A DNA stretch of 64,000 nucleotides from Bacteroidota bacterium (lineage in GTDB: Bacteria > Bacteroidota > Bacteroidia > Chitinophagales > Chitinophagaceae), in contig JAHEFI010000001.1 of NCBI GenBank assembly GCA_024640255.1, positions 62,001-126,000 on the forward strand. The letters are read 5' to 3'. Shown here piece by piece: positions 8,841 through 16,159 of this stretch. Each line of letters begins with the position of its first letter. Position 1 is the stretch's first letter. Under the pieces are notes generated by a model that did no database searches, was not told where the DNA came from, and saw nothing but the letters and a program-made list of their open reading frames with translations. The position numbers and the translations under genes are program-made.

Positions 8841-9295
8841 TATACTTTTCTATTTAAATACTGTGTATAATTAGGAAGCTCATAGGAATACTCTTCCTGC
8901 ATAAATCTGGATGTCATTAAAAAGTCTGCGGTGGTTCTATCACAGGCCATCGGAAGGTTCCAAGCAACCGCTAATCTTAATAAAGCTTTTACATCACTAT
9001 CGTGGGGTTGGGCTTCCATTGGGTCAAAAAAGAAAAATATAACATCAATATCTCCTGTTGCGATCATGGCGCCAATTTGTTGATCACCACCCAACGGACC
9101 GCTTAATAATTTAACCACCGGTTGATCCAACGCTTCTTCAATTAATTTTCCAGTAGTTCCTGTTGCTACTAAAGAGTGTTTAGATAATTCTTTTTTATTA
9201 TGAACCGCCCATTCGATTAAATCTTTCTTTTTATTATCATGTGCAATTAGGGCGATTTTTTTTCTTTTTTCTAAAACGCGAATATTGTTACTCAT
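8840..9295 (-). CDS. mgsA: Methylglyoxal synthase
   Basis: MgsA turns dihydroxyacetone phosphate into methylglyoxal plus phosphate, a bypass of lower glycolysis under phosphate limitation. At 151 residues it is close to the E. coli enzyme. It has 'IALIAHDNKK' at the N-terminus, 'ATGTTGKLI' for phosphate binding, the catalytic 'GPLGGDQQIG' with Asp71, and 'FFFDPMEAQPHDSDVKALLR' including the conserved His. It is the first gene of the mgsA-uvrB-pnuC-kinase series. Pairing of mgsA with uvrB is not functionally explained. Confidence 0.95.
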   Translation of the reverse strand: MSNNIRVLEKRKKIALIAHDNKKKDLIEWAVHNKKELSKHSLVATGTTGKLIEEALDQPVVKLLSGPLGGDQQIGAMIATGDIDVIFFFFDPMEAQPHDSDVKALLRLAVAWNLPMACDRTTADFLMTSRFMQEEYSYELPNYTQYLNRKV

Positions 9296-9305
9296 TTTAT
9301 TGATT

Positions 9306-10178
9306 TTAAGAGATACTATTTTTGCTTAATAATGGTAAGGCAATTAAGATAATTAATATTGTTGGTAAACTAAGATTGAATTGAAGTAAAATCAGCAATA
9401 AAAGAAATAAAAAAATTGGATAGGTAAACAACAACACACTAAATAAGACAGAGTCATAAAATACCGATCCCTTTGTTTTATTTTCTACAAAATTATGAAT
9501 TAATGAATAATAGGGTTTGTGAAAAAAGTACCAGAAATTTTTATGAATAACCGTTTTTTGAGTTGGAATAAGAATATTGTCATTTAATACTTGACAAACT
9601 TGATTATTAAAAGCAACACGATGGTGTGCATTTTCTATTTTTTGATCAAATAAAAATTCTGTGATAATGATATTTACTTTTTTTCCAATGCCTTTAAAAT
9701 TATTATATGCTATTCCTGCAATATGAATAATAGGAAAGATGTTTTTATGATGAAGCCCTTCTAATATTCTAGCAGTTCCTTTTTTAAAGGGTTGTAATTG
9801 ATGATTATTTACACAAACACCTTCTATAAATATTAATACCGACTCACCTTCTGAAATTAATTGTATTGATTTTCTTATTGCATAATCGTTTAAATGTAAA
9901 AACTCTTTTCCTTCCCTTAATCTATAAACAGGAATCATATTTAAAGCGTTTAATAAATACCTATATACTCTTTTTTCAAACACATCACCCCTTGCTAAGA
10001 AAAAAACCCTTCTATTATAATAAGCCCCAATAATAATTGCGTCTAAAAAAGAATTAGGGTGGTTCGCTATAATAAATAAAGGACCCTTTGTATCTAAAAG
10101 ATGTTTGTTTTTTACATGGACTTCTTTACAAAAAATAGAAAGTGCCAGCCTAATAAAGAATTTTAAAATATAGATCAA
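9306..10178 (-). CDS. Lysophospholipid acyltransferase family protein (PlsC-like)
   Basis: A 290-residue membrane-bound acyltransferase related to 1-acyl-glycerol-3-phosphate acyltransferases. The catalytic His-Asp motif appears as 'NHPNSFLDA', an HX5D spacing seen in one branch of the superfamily rather than the classical HX4D. The acceptor-binding block is 'FIEGVCVNN' followed by 'FKKGTARI'. Two hydrophobic stretches at the C-terminus (about 240-285) should anchor it. It could act in phospholipid synthesis or acylate another lipid, possibly an aminolipid. A terminator separates it from recA upstream. Confidence 0.82.
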   Translation of the reverse strand: MIYILKFFIRLALSIFCKEVHVKNKHLLDTKGPLFIIANHPNSFLDAIIIGAYYNRRVFFLARGDVFEKRVYRYLLNALNMIPVYRLREGKEFLHLNDYAIRKSIQLISEGESVLIFIEGVCVNNHQLQPFKKGTARILEGLHHKNIFPIIHIAGIAYNNFKGIGKKVNIIITEFLFDQKIENAHHRVAFNNQVCQVLNDNILIPTQKTVIHKNFWYFFHKPYYSLIHNFVENKTKGSVFYDSVLFSVLLFTYPIFLFLLLLILLQFNLSLPTILIILIALPLLSKNSIS

Positions 10179-10196
10179 CCTTTTTTGTATAAATAT

Positions 10197-10225
10197 AAAA
10201 AAACCGCACCAATTATGATGCGGTT
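10197..10225 (-). terminator. Rho-independent terminator of recA
   Basis: On the minus strand a 7-base-pair stem (AACCGCA with TGCGGTT) and a 10-base loop are followed by seven T residues. It lies 37 bases beyond the recA stop and directly before the acyltransferase start, so it probably ends the recA transcript. Confidence 0.85.
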
Positions 10226-10262
10226 GTACTTACTAACTAACTAAAAACCCAAACAAAATTCT

Positions 10263-11273
10263 TTAAGATTTAGCTTCTTCAACAGCTGTAGCTATTTTAG
10301 CTCTGATTTTTGCTTCTATTTCATTAGCCATTTCAGGATTGTCGTGTAAAAGTTGTTTTACTGTTTCTCTTCCTTGTCCTAATTTATTAGAGTCATAACT
10401 AAACCAAGATCCACTCTTTTGAATAATATCTAATTCTACACCCATATCGATAATTTCACCAATCTTACTAATACCTTCTCCGAAAATAATTTCAAATTCT
10501 GCTGCTCTAAATGGAGGAGCCACTTTATTTTTAACCACTTTCACCTTCACTCTATTTCCTATCGCTTCATCACCATCTTTAATCTGAGTCATTCTTCTAA
10601 TATCTAATCTTACAGATGCATAAAATTTAAGTGCATTACCACCTGTTGTTGTTTCTGGGTTACCAAACATAACACCAATTTTTTCTCTTAATTGGTTGAT
10701 GAAAATACAGATAGTGCCTGTTTTATTGATTGTTGCAGTTAATTTTCTTAAAGCTTGAGACATTAATCTTGCGTGTAATCCCATTTTAGAATCACCCATT
10801 TCTCCTTCTAATTCACTCTTTGGTACTAATGCTGCAACAGAGTCAATAACTAATACATCTACTGCACCTGATAATATTAATCTATCAGCAATTTCTAAAG
10901 CTTGCTCACCATAATCTGGTTGAGAGATTAATAAACTATCTACATCCACACCTAATTTTTTTGCATATGCACTATCAAATGCATGTTCAGCATCTATAAT
11001 TGCACAGATACCACCTTTCTTTTGTGCTTCTGCAATGGCATGTATAGCAACCGTTGTTTTACCAGAAGATTCTGGTCCATATATTTCAATAATTCTTCCC
11101 TTTGGTAGACCACCAATTCCTAACGCAGTGTCTAAGCCAATTGATCCAGTTGAAATTACTTCTTGTGGTTCTTGGCTTCTTTCATTCATCATCATTACAC
11201 TTCCTTTACCATAATCTTTATCGATTTTATCCATGGTTAATTTCAGTGCCTTTAGTTTTTCTGCGTTACTCAT
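10263..11273 (-). CDS. recA: Recombinase A
   Basis: RecA forms filaments on single-stranded DNA for homologous recombination and stimulates LexA-type autocleavage. The 336 residues are slightly short because the acidic C-terminal tail is reduced. Walker A 'GPESSGKT' is at 66-73, '[19 protein letters not shown]' carries Walker B and start of the L1 region, and '[20 protein letters not shown]' is the L2/DNA-binding segment. It faces the AT-rich origin-like region. No LexA/SOS-box-like palindrome was recognised before it. Confidence 0.98.
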   Translation of the reverse strand: MSNAEKLKALKLTMDKIDKDYGKGSVMMMNERSQEPQEVISTGSIGLDTALGIGGLPKGRIIEIYGPESSGKTTVAIHAIAEAQKKGGICAIIDAEHAFDSAYAKKLGVDVDSLLISQPDYGEQALEIADRLILSGAVDVLVIDSVAALVPKSELEGEMGDSKMGLHARLMSQALRKLTATINKTGTICIFINQLREKIGVMFGNPETTTGGNALKFYASVRLDIRRMTQIKDGDEAIGNRVKVKVVKNKVAPPFRAAEFEIIFGEGISKIGEIIDMGVELDIIQKSGSWFSYDSNKLGQGRETVKQLLHDNPEMANEIEAKIRAKIATAVEEAKS

Positions 11274-12039
11274 AGTTTGTCGTTTTATTAGTTTCTTGTA
11301 TAATTTATGTGAAGGTATGGATAAATTGTTAATAAACTAAAATATTTAGTAAAATTTTACTAATTAGATTAGTTAATATGGTTAAAAAAGGTCTTTATTT
11401 TATATAATTTATTGATTTTCAATTATTTAATTTTTAGTATTTATTTTAGTAATTTTTTTATTTTGCTAAATTATAGAAGGATTTTTATTTAAAATTGGGT
11501 ATTTATACCCTGTTTTTGATAGAATTTAAAAGTAGTTGAATTTATTAGAGAAAACAATTTTGTCTCTTTTTGATCATTGTGGATTTCTATTGTAGTATTC
11601 TTAAATAATACATTTATATAAACAAACTAATATTATTACCCCTGTTAATATCTTAATATCTTATTTATTCACAATTCTTTTTTTAAAATCTATTAGTTAT
11701 TTACAATTTTCTGTTATCTCTAAGATCTAATAGGAATAAGGATTTGATTGATTTATATTAAAACAGATTTTATAACTAATTTGTTTAGTAATTTAATAGT
11801 AAACAGATTATTCACTGTTAATTAACGGTACTAATTCGGTTCATTTTTACCCAGAATGAGTATTTTTTAAAATGTGAGTCAAACTTATTCTTTTTAAATC
11901 CACATTTTTTAACACCAAAACCGGGGTTATCAACGATTTTTTAATTTATCCACTGACTCCTTGTGTATTTTAAAATACGTCAACGAATAACAAATACTAA
12001 ATAGAATACATTAAATTTGCCATCCTATAATTATAGTAT
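11274..12039. other. Candidate chromosomal replication origin (oriC)
   Basis: A 766-base region with no credible gene, between divergent recA and ppiD-like genes and much richer in A+T than its surroundings. It contains at least seven 9-mers with 7-8 matches to the DnaA box TTATCCACA. Three have 8/9: 11316-11324 (minus), 11665-11673 (plus, TTATTCACA) and 11946-11954 (plus). Four have 7/9: 11578-11586 (minus), 11808-11816, 11896-11904 and 11927-11935 (all plus). Long A/T-only runs around 11390-11470 could be the unwinding element. Two parS sites lie about 4.1 kb away. The boxes are read directly; the origin function is inferred. Confidence 0.5.
11896..11954 (+). promoter_or_regulatory. Cluster of three co-oriented DnaA-box-like 9-mers
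   Basis: Three 9-mers in the same orientation: AAATCCACA (11896-11904), TTATCAACG (11927-11935) and TTATCCACT (11946-11954), with starts 31 and 19 bases apart. Such closely spaced, same-strand boxes next to A/T-rich DNA are typical of DnaA-loading arrays. Matches to the E. coli consensus are 7, 7 and 8 of 9. Confidence 0.45.
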
Positions 12040-14124
12040 ATGTCAATTATTCAGAACATTAGAGAAAGAGGAACTTGGATCATTTTTGGAATTATTGCTA
12101 TTGCATTAATAGCTTTTATATTACAAGATGGTATTGGTAGAAATAAAAGCAGAGGTAATATTTCTACAATTGCAACGGTAAATGGAGACCCAATTGATAA
12201 ATTAGCTTTTGATGAGAAAGTTGATTTACAGGTTCAAAATTATGCATCACAAGGTGTTAAAAGAGAACAAGTAATTGGATACCAATTTAATCAAGAAGTT
12301 GACGCTTTATTATATAAGCAAGAAATTGCTAAGTTGGGTTTAATAGTAGGTACAAAAGAAATCTCAGATGTTTTATTTGGAAACGAATCTCCATTTAAAA
12401 ATGAATTTACAGATAGAACTACTGGTGAGTTTAAAGTGAATGATGCGAAGAACGCTATTGCTCAATTAAAAAAGAGTAAGAATGTTGAGCAAATTAAACA
12501 ATTAGAAAAATTTTATATAGAACCTTCTATTGAAAATAGAGTTAGAAGTAAATACCAGTCTTTATTAATTAAGGGAATCCAATTACCAAAATGGTTGGCA
12601 GATAAATCTATTGCTGAAGCAAATAGTATCGCTAGTATTTCATATGTTGGTGTTTCTTATAATAGTGTATCTGATAGTGCTGTTAAAGTTAGCAACGATG
12701 ATATCGCTGCTTATATTAAAGATCATGCACCAGCTTATCAAAATGAAGAAGCTTCTAGAAGCATTAGTTATGTGGGATTTAGTGCAGCTCCTTCTACAGC
12801 AGACTCGGTTGCAATTTTAAATCAATTGATTGCTTTTAAAGATGAATTTAAAACAACTACGAACGAAGCATCTTTTTTGAACAAAGCCGGAACAGATATC
12901 CCTTATTATAATTCATTTGTAAGCAAGAAAACATTACAAATCCCTAATAAAGATTCAGTATTAGCGGTTGGTGTTGGAAACACATTCGGTCCATATATTG
13001 ATGGCAAAAACTTTACCATTGCTAAAGTGGTAGGGGTTAAATCTTGGCCAGACAGCGCAAGCGTTAGACATATCTTAATTGCTACAGTTAATCCACAAAA
13101 TGGCCAACAGGTTAGAGATGACAGCACTGCAAAGAAGTTAATTGATAGTATTAAAAATGCGATTGCTGGTGGTGCAAGTTTTGAATCAATGGTTGAGAAA
13201 TATTCTGATGATGGTGGATCTAAGGCTACTGGTGGTAAATATGAAATGTTCCCACAAGCACAAATGGCTCCAGCGTTCAACGACTTTTCTTTCGATAATA
13301 CTGTTGGTACTAAGGGCGTAGTAAAAACCGAATTTGGATACCATTTCATAGAAGTGCTTAAACAAACCCCAAGGGGTCCGGCTTATAAAATAGCTTATTT
13401 ATCTAAGGCGGTTTTACCAAGCAACGAAACATTAAATACAGCAGCTACTGCAGCGGCTCAGTTTGCATCTAATGCAAAAGATCCTAAAGCATTTACTGCA
13501 GCTGCAGTAAAAGAGAAAAAAGAAGTTTTCCCTGCTGCTAATATTAAAGCGAATGATAATGAAATCCCTGGAATTGGTGAATCTAGAACATTAGTTCGTT
13601 GGGTTTTTGAAAATGATATTAATGATGTATCTGAACCATTTGAAGTGGGAGATAATTATATAGTAGCGTTAATCAATGCTGAAGAAAAGAAAGGATTAAT
13701 GAGTGTTGAAACCGCAAAACCAACAGTAGAAAATATTATCAAGGACCAGAAAAAAGCAGAAATTATCAAGAAGACCTTCAAGGGTAACAGTTTAGATGCT
13801 TATGCTGCAGCTGGAAAAGTTTCTATAGCAAGAGCTGATAGTATCAATTTTAATTACTCCATGGTTCCTGGTTTAGGTAACGAGCCTAAAATCGTAGGGG
13901 CTGCTTTCAATAAATCTTTATTGAATAAAGTAAGTGACCCTTTTGCTGGTAATTCTGGAGTTTTTGTAATTTCTGTAAATAATATTGGAGCTGTTCAATC
14001 TCAACAAGATCCTACATTGTTTAAAGATGAATTATTAAACAGAACCAGATCTATATTCTTTAGATCTTCAGTTGGTTTAAGAAAAGCCGCTAAAATTGAA
14101 GATAATCGTTTTAAGATTTATTAG
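12040..14124 (+). CDS. PpiD-like peptidyl-prolyl cis-trans isomerase (SurA N-terminal domain)
   Basis: A 694-residue envelope folding factor. An N-terminal membrane anchor (about 14-31, 'WIIFGIIAIALIAFILQ') is followed by a SurA-N-like chaperone region (about 40-180). A parvulin domain spans about residues 338-435, with 'SVRHILIA', 'ASFESMVEKYSDD', 'GGKYEMF' and 'EFGYHFIEVL'. A long C-terminal region probably adds a second, degenerate chaperone segment. This layout matches the PpiD/SurA-like isomerases of Bacteroidota, which assist folding of exported proteins at the periplasmic face of the inner membrane. TAAATTTG at 12012-12019 is a possible -7 element. A strong terminator follows the gene. 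Confidence 0.88.
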   Translation: MSIIQNIRERGTWIIFGIIAIALIAFILQDGIGRNKSRGNISTIATVNGDPIDKLAFDEKVDLQVQNYASQGVKREQVIGYQFNQEVDALLYKQEIAKLGLIVGTKEISDVLFGNESPFKNEFTDRTTGEFKVNDAKNAIAQLKKSKNVEQIKQLEKFYIEPSIENRVRSKYQSLLIKGIQLPKWLADKSIAEANSIASISYVGVSYNSVSDSAVKVSNDDIAAYIKDHAPAYQNEEASRSISYVGFSAAPSTADSVAILNQLIAFKDEFKTTTNEASFLNKAGTDIPYYNSFVSKKTLQIPNKDSVLAVGVGNTFGPYIDGKNFTIAKVVGVKSWPDSASVRHILIATVNPQNGQQVRDDSTAKKLIDSIKNAIAGGASFESMVEKYSDDGGSKATGGKYEMFPQAQMAPAFNDFSFDNTVGTKGVVKTEFGYHFIEVLKQTPRGPAYKIAYLSKAVLPSNETLNTAATAAAQFASNAKDPKAFTAAAVKEKKEVFPAANIKANDNEIPGIGESRTLVRWVFENDINDVSEPFEVGDNYIVALINAEEKKGLMSVETAKPTVENIIKDQKKAEIIKKTFKGNSLDAYAAAGKVSIARADSINFNYSMVPGLGNEPKIVGAAFNKSLLNKVSDPFAGNSGVFVISVNNIGAVQSQQDPTLFKDELLNRTRSIFFRSSVGLRKAAKIEDNRFKIY

Positions 14125-14143
14125 AATTTTCTATTATAGTAAA

Positions 14144-14170
14144 GGCCCTCTTTATCGAGGGTCTTTTTTT
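14144..14170 (+). terminator. Rho-independent terminator of the ppiD-like gene
   Basis: A 7-base-pair stem (GGCCCTC with GAGGGTC, one G-U pair), a 6-base loop and a run of seven T residues, 20 bases after the stop codon. Confidence 0.9.
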
Positions 14171-14197
14171 ATGCCCTATTCTGCCTAATTTTGTAAC

Positions 14198-14704
14198 ATG
14201 TCAACACCCATTGTAAATAAGGTTGCAGAAAGTGGTTTATTAAGTTTAGACCTTACACAACTTATAGATAATACACCCATTGTTTTATTTGATATAAAAC
14301 AATATTTGTTTATGGAGTTGATTTTAAAAGAGAAAGATTTTAGGGCTGCTCTTTTAACCGAAGACTTGACTATTTACCAAGATAAAATTGTTGGAATTTA
14401 TTGTAGTGTTGATGTGATTATTCCTATGTGGGCAAATATGTTAATTGCTTCTGCATTACAACCTTTTGCAAAAGCGATATATTTTGGTGACGAAAACAAG
14501 GTTAGAGAACAATTATTATTAGAAGCTATTTATGCTTTAAATAAGGAAGATTATATTGATCAAAGAGTTGTTGTAAAAGGTTGTGGCGAAACACCCATTG
14601 GTGAATCTGCTTATGTTGCTATAACTAATAAGTTAAGACCTGTTGTGAAAAGTATTATGTATGGAGAACCTTGTAGCACAGTGCCTGTCTACAAAAAGAA
14701 ATAA
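14198..14704 (+). CDS. DUF2480 family protein
   Basis: A 168-residue cytoplasmic protein of a family found mainly in Bacteroidota and without known function. Recognisable features are the opening 'IVNKVAESGLLSLDL', the central 'KEKDFRAAL' and 'VDVIIPMWANMLIAS', and the ending 'VVKSIMYGEPCSTVPVYKKK'. Two conserved cysteines sit near positions 129 and 161. A TAATTTTG element (14186-14193) lies only four bases before the ATG, so the mRNA may be leaderless. Its stop abuts the convergent nadD stop with no gap. Confidence 0.8.
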   Translation: MSTPIVNKVAESGLLSLDLTQLIDNTPIVLFDIKQYLFMELILKEKDFRAALLTEDLTIYQDKIVGIYCSVDVIIPMWANMLIASALQPFAKAIYFGDENKVREQLLLEAIYALNKEDYIDQRVVVKGCGETPIGESAYVAITNKLRPVVKSIMYGEPCSTVPVYKKK

Positions 14705-15277
14705 TTAGTCCTTAAAGTAATTATTGTTTTCAATTTCTTCTTTTACTTTATCTGGAACTAAATATCTAATGGTGATTCCCTCTTTTCTATTATTACGAAT
14801 TAGCGTTGCAGATAATTCTAACATTGGTGCTTCTAAATAAGTTACATCAGCTCCGTATGTATCAGTAATTTCAAAACCAGGTCTTCTGTAAACAATAAAA
14901 CGATAATTATTTTTTAGTGCTTCAAAATTTTTCCACTTAGGAAGATTTTGAAAACTATCACCACCCATGATTACAGAAAACTCGTGTTGAGGATATTGCT
15001 CTTGTAAATAAGTTAATGTATCAATGGTATATGATGGTTTCGGCAATTTAAATTCTATATCAGATACTTTTAATTGTGGATCATCTTCAATAGCGATTTG
15101 TGCCAAATGCAATCGATCATATTCATTTAATAAACTAGATTGGGGCTTGTGTGGATTTTGAGGAGACACAATTAACCAAACCTGTTTCAAGTCTGAATGA
15201 TTGGCAATATAACTTGCTACCATTAAATGGCCGTTATGAATTGGATTAAAGGAACCAAAAAACAAGCCTATTTTCAT
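14705..15277 (-). CDS. nadD: Nicotinate-nucleotide adenylyltransferase
   Basis: NadD transfers AMP from ATP to nicotinate mononucleotide in NAD synthesis. The 190 residues begin with 'GLFFGSFNPIHNGHLMVA', holding the nucleotidyltransferase H-x-G-H motif (His14, His17). 'SPQNPHKP' and 'GGDSFQNLPKWKN' follow, and near the end comes 'LELSATLIRNNRKEG', an ISST-R-like ATP-binding motif. With pnuC and the NadR-type kinase it makes NAD metabolism a repeated theme in the left part of the window, though the genes are not linked in one operon. Confidence 0.95.
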   Translation of the reverse strand: MKIGLFFGSFNPIHNGHLMVASYIANHSDLKQVWLIVSPQNPHKPQSSLLNEYDRLHLAQIAIEDDPQLKVSDIEFKLPKPSYTIDTLTYLQEQYPQHEFSVIMGGDSFQNLPKWKNFEALKNNYRFIVYRRPGFEITDTYGADVTYLEAPMLELSATLIRNNRKEGITIRYLVPDKVKEEIENNNYFKD

Positions 15278-15301
15278 CTTAAGTTATTGATAATCAATGA
15301 A

Positions 15302-15526
15302 TTAATTATTTGTAATCCAAATACTTTCCGCTTCGTCTTTTCTTAAACTTAGTTGGTAACCTGCCACGCTAATACTAATTGGATCTCCTAATGGCGCAAC
15401 CTGTTCAACCCTAATAGCTTCTCCAGGAATGCATCCCATCTCCATTAATTTTAAAAAGATTTCATCGTTTTCAAAAGAATGTATAATGCCCGCTTCTCCA
15501 ATATGTAACTCACTTAATTTCCTCAT
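15302..15526 (-). CDS. FeoA family protein
   Basis: A 74-residue SH3-like FeoA protein, with the typical 'LKLMEMGCIPGEAIRV' core and 'DPISISVAGYQLSLRKDEAESI' ending. In ferrous-iron uptake FeoA works with the permease FeoB, but no feoB lies in this window. It may therefore serve an FeoB encoded elsewhere or have another role. Start chosen at the ATG preceded on the minus strand by a TATCTTTG element (15536-15543). It lies 24 bases before nadD and is probably co-transcribed with it. Confidence 0.85.
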   Translation of the reverse strand: MRKLSELHIGEAGIIHSFENDEIFLKLMEMGCIPGEAIRVEQVAPLGDPISISVAGYQLSLRKDEAESIWITNN

Positions 15527-15627
15527 AGAATGCTACAAAGATAGACCCCTTTGGATAATATTGGCTTACGATTTAAGAACAATATTTTAGGCCAAAAAAC
15601 GTATAAGTATTTGAATAACATTCACCT

Positions 15628-16059
15628 ATGTGTATGACAATATCTTTCAATAAGGCTGATGCTGCTGCAACCCTGGCTAACAGGGTGGTCCTAAAGTCAT
15701 TTATTGAGAAGAAGATAAAGAAAGAAGGCTACACAGTAGATTCTCTTACTTATGTTTTTTGTTCAGACAAATATTTATTAAAGATTAATAAAGAATACTT
15801 ATCCCACGACTATTATACAGATATAATCAGTTTTGATCTATCTGAAGTTCCAGGACAATTAATTGGAGAGGTATATATTAGCGTTGATCGTGTAAAAGAG
15901 AATGCAAAAGCACATAATACTAGCTTCAAAGCAGAATTACATAGGGTAATCTTCCACGGAGCCTTACATTTTTGTGGTTATAAGGATAAAAAACCATCAG
16001 ATGCCAAAAAAATGCGCGAAATGGAAGACGCTTGGCTCTCTGCTTTCATGAAATTATAA
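15628..16059 (+). CDS. ybeY: Endoribonuclease YbeY (rRNA maturation)
   Basis: YbeY is a metal-dependent RNase needed for 16S rRNA 3'-end maturation and ribosome quality control. The 143 residues contain 'YLSHDYYTDIISFDLSE' and 'IGEVYISVDRVKENA', then the metal motif 'HRVIFHGALHFCGYKDKK'. His110 and His114 match the first two ligands of the H-G-x-L-H motif, while the third position of the canonical motif carries Asp120. From memory this Asp variant is common in Bacteroidota. A second ATG two codons downstream is an alternative start. The parS pair lies immediately after the stop. Confidence 0.9.
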   Translation: MCMTISFNKADAAATLANRVVLKSFIEKKIKKEGYTVDSLTYVFCSDKYLLKINKEYLSHDYYTDIISFDLSEVPGQLIGEVYISVDRVKENAKAHNTSFKAELHRVIFHGALHFCGYKDKKPSDAKKMREMEDAWLSAFMKL

Positions 16060-16061
16060 AC

Positions 16062-16077
16062 TGTTCCACGTGGAACA
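16062..16077. other. parS site 1 (ParB-binding palindrome)
   Basis: A perfect 16-base palindrome, TGTTCCACGTGGAACA, matching the general parS pattern TGTTNCACGTGNAACA. ParB nucleates here, spreads, loads SMC and with ParA segregates the origin region. It lies two bases after the ybeY stop. Confidence 0.9.
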
Positions 16078-16107
16078 AACTTTCTATTTAAAGAAAAATT
16101 TTGATAC

Positions 16108-16123
16108 TGTTCCACGTGGAACA
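16108..16123. other. parS site 2 (ParB-binding palindrome)
   Basis: A second perfect copy of TGTTCCACGTGGAACA, extended to an 18-base palindrome by flanking C and G. It is 46 bases from the first copy, centre to centre, and about 37 bases before mnmG. Two copies within 62 bases of intergenic DNA is strong evidence for a real partition locus. Confidence 0.9.
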
Positions 16124-16159
16124 GTTTTATAATAAATAGCATCTTATCTTTGCAAACTT

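Noticed and set aside
12611-13349. Open frames of 69 and 147 codons inside the ppiD-like gene
   Set aside because: Shadow frames of a clear long gene, with no signal of their own.
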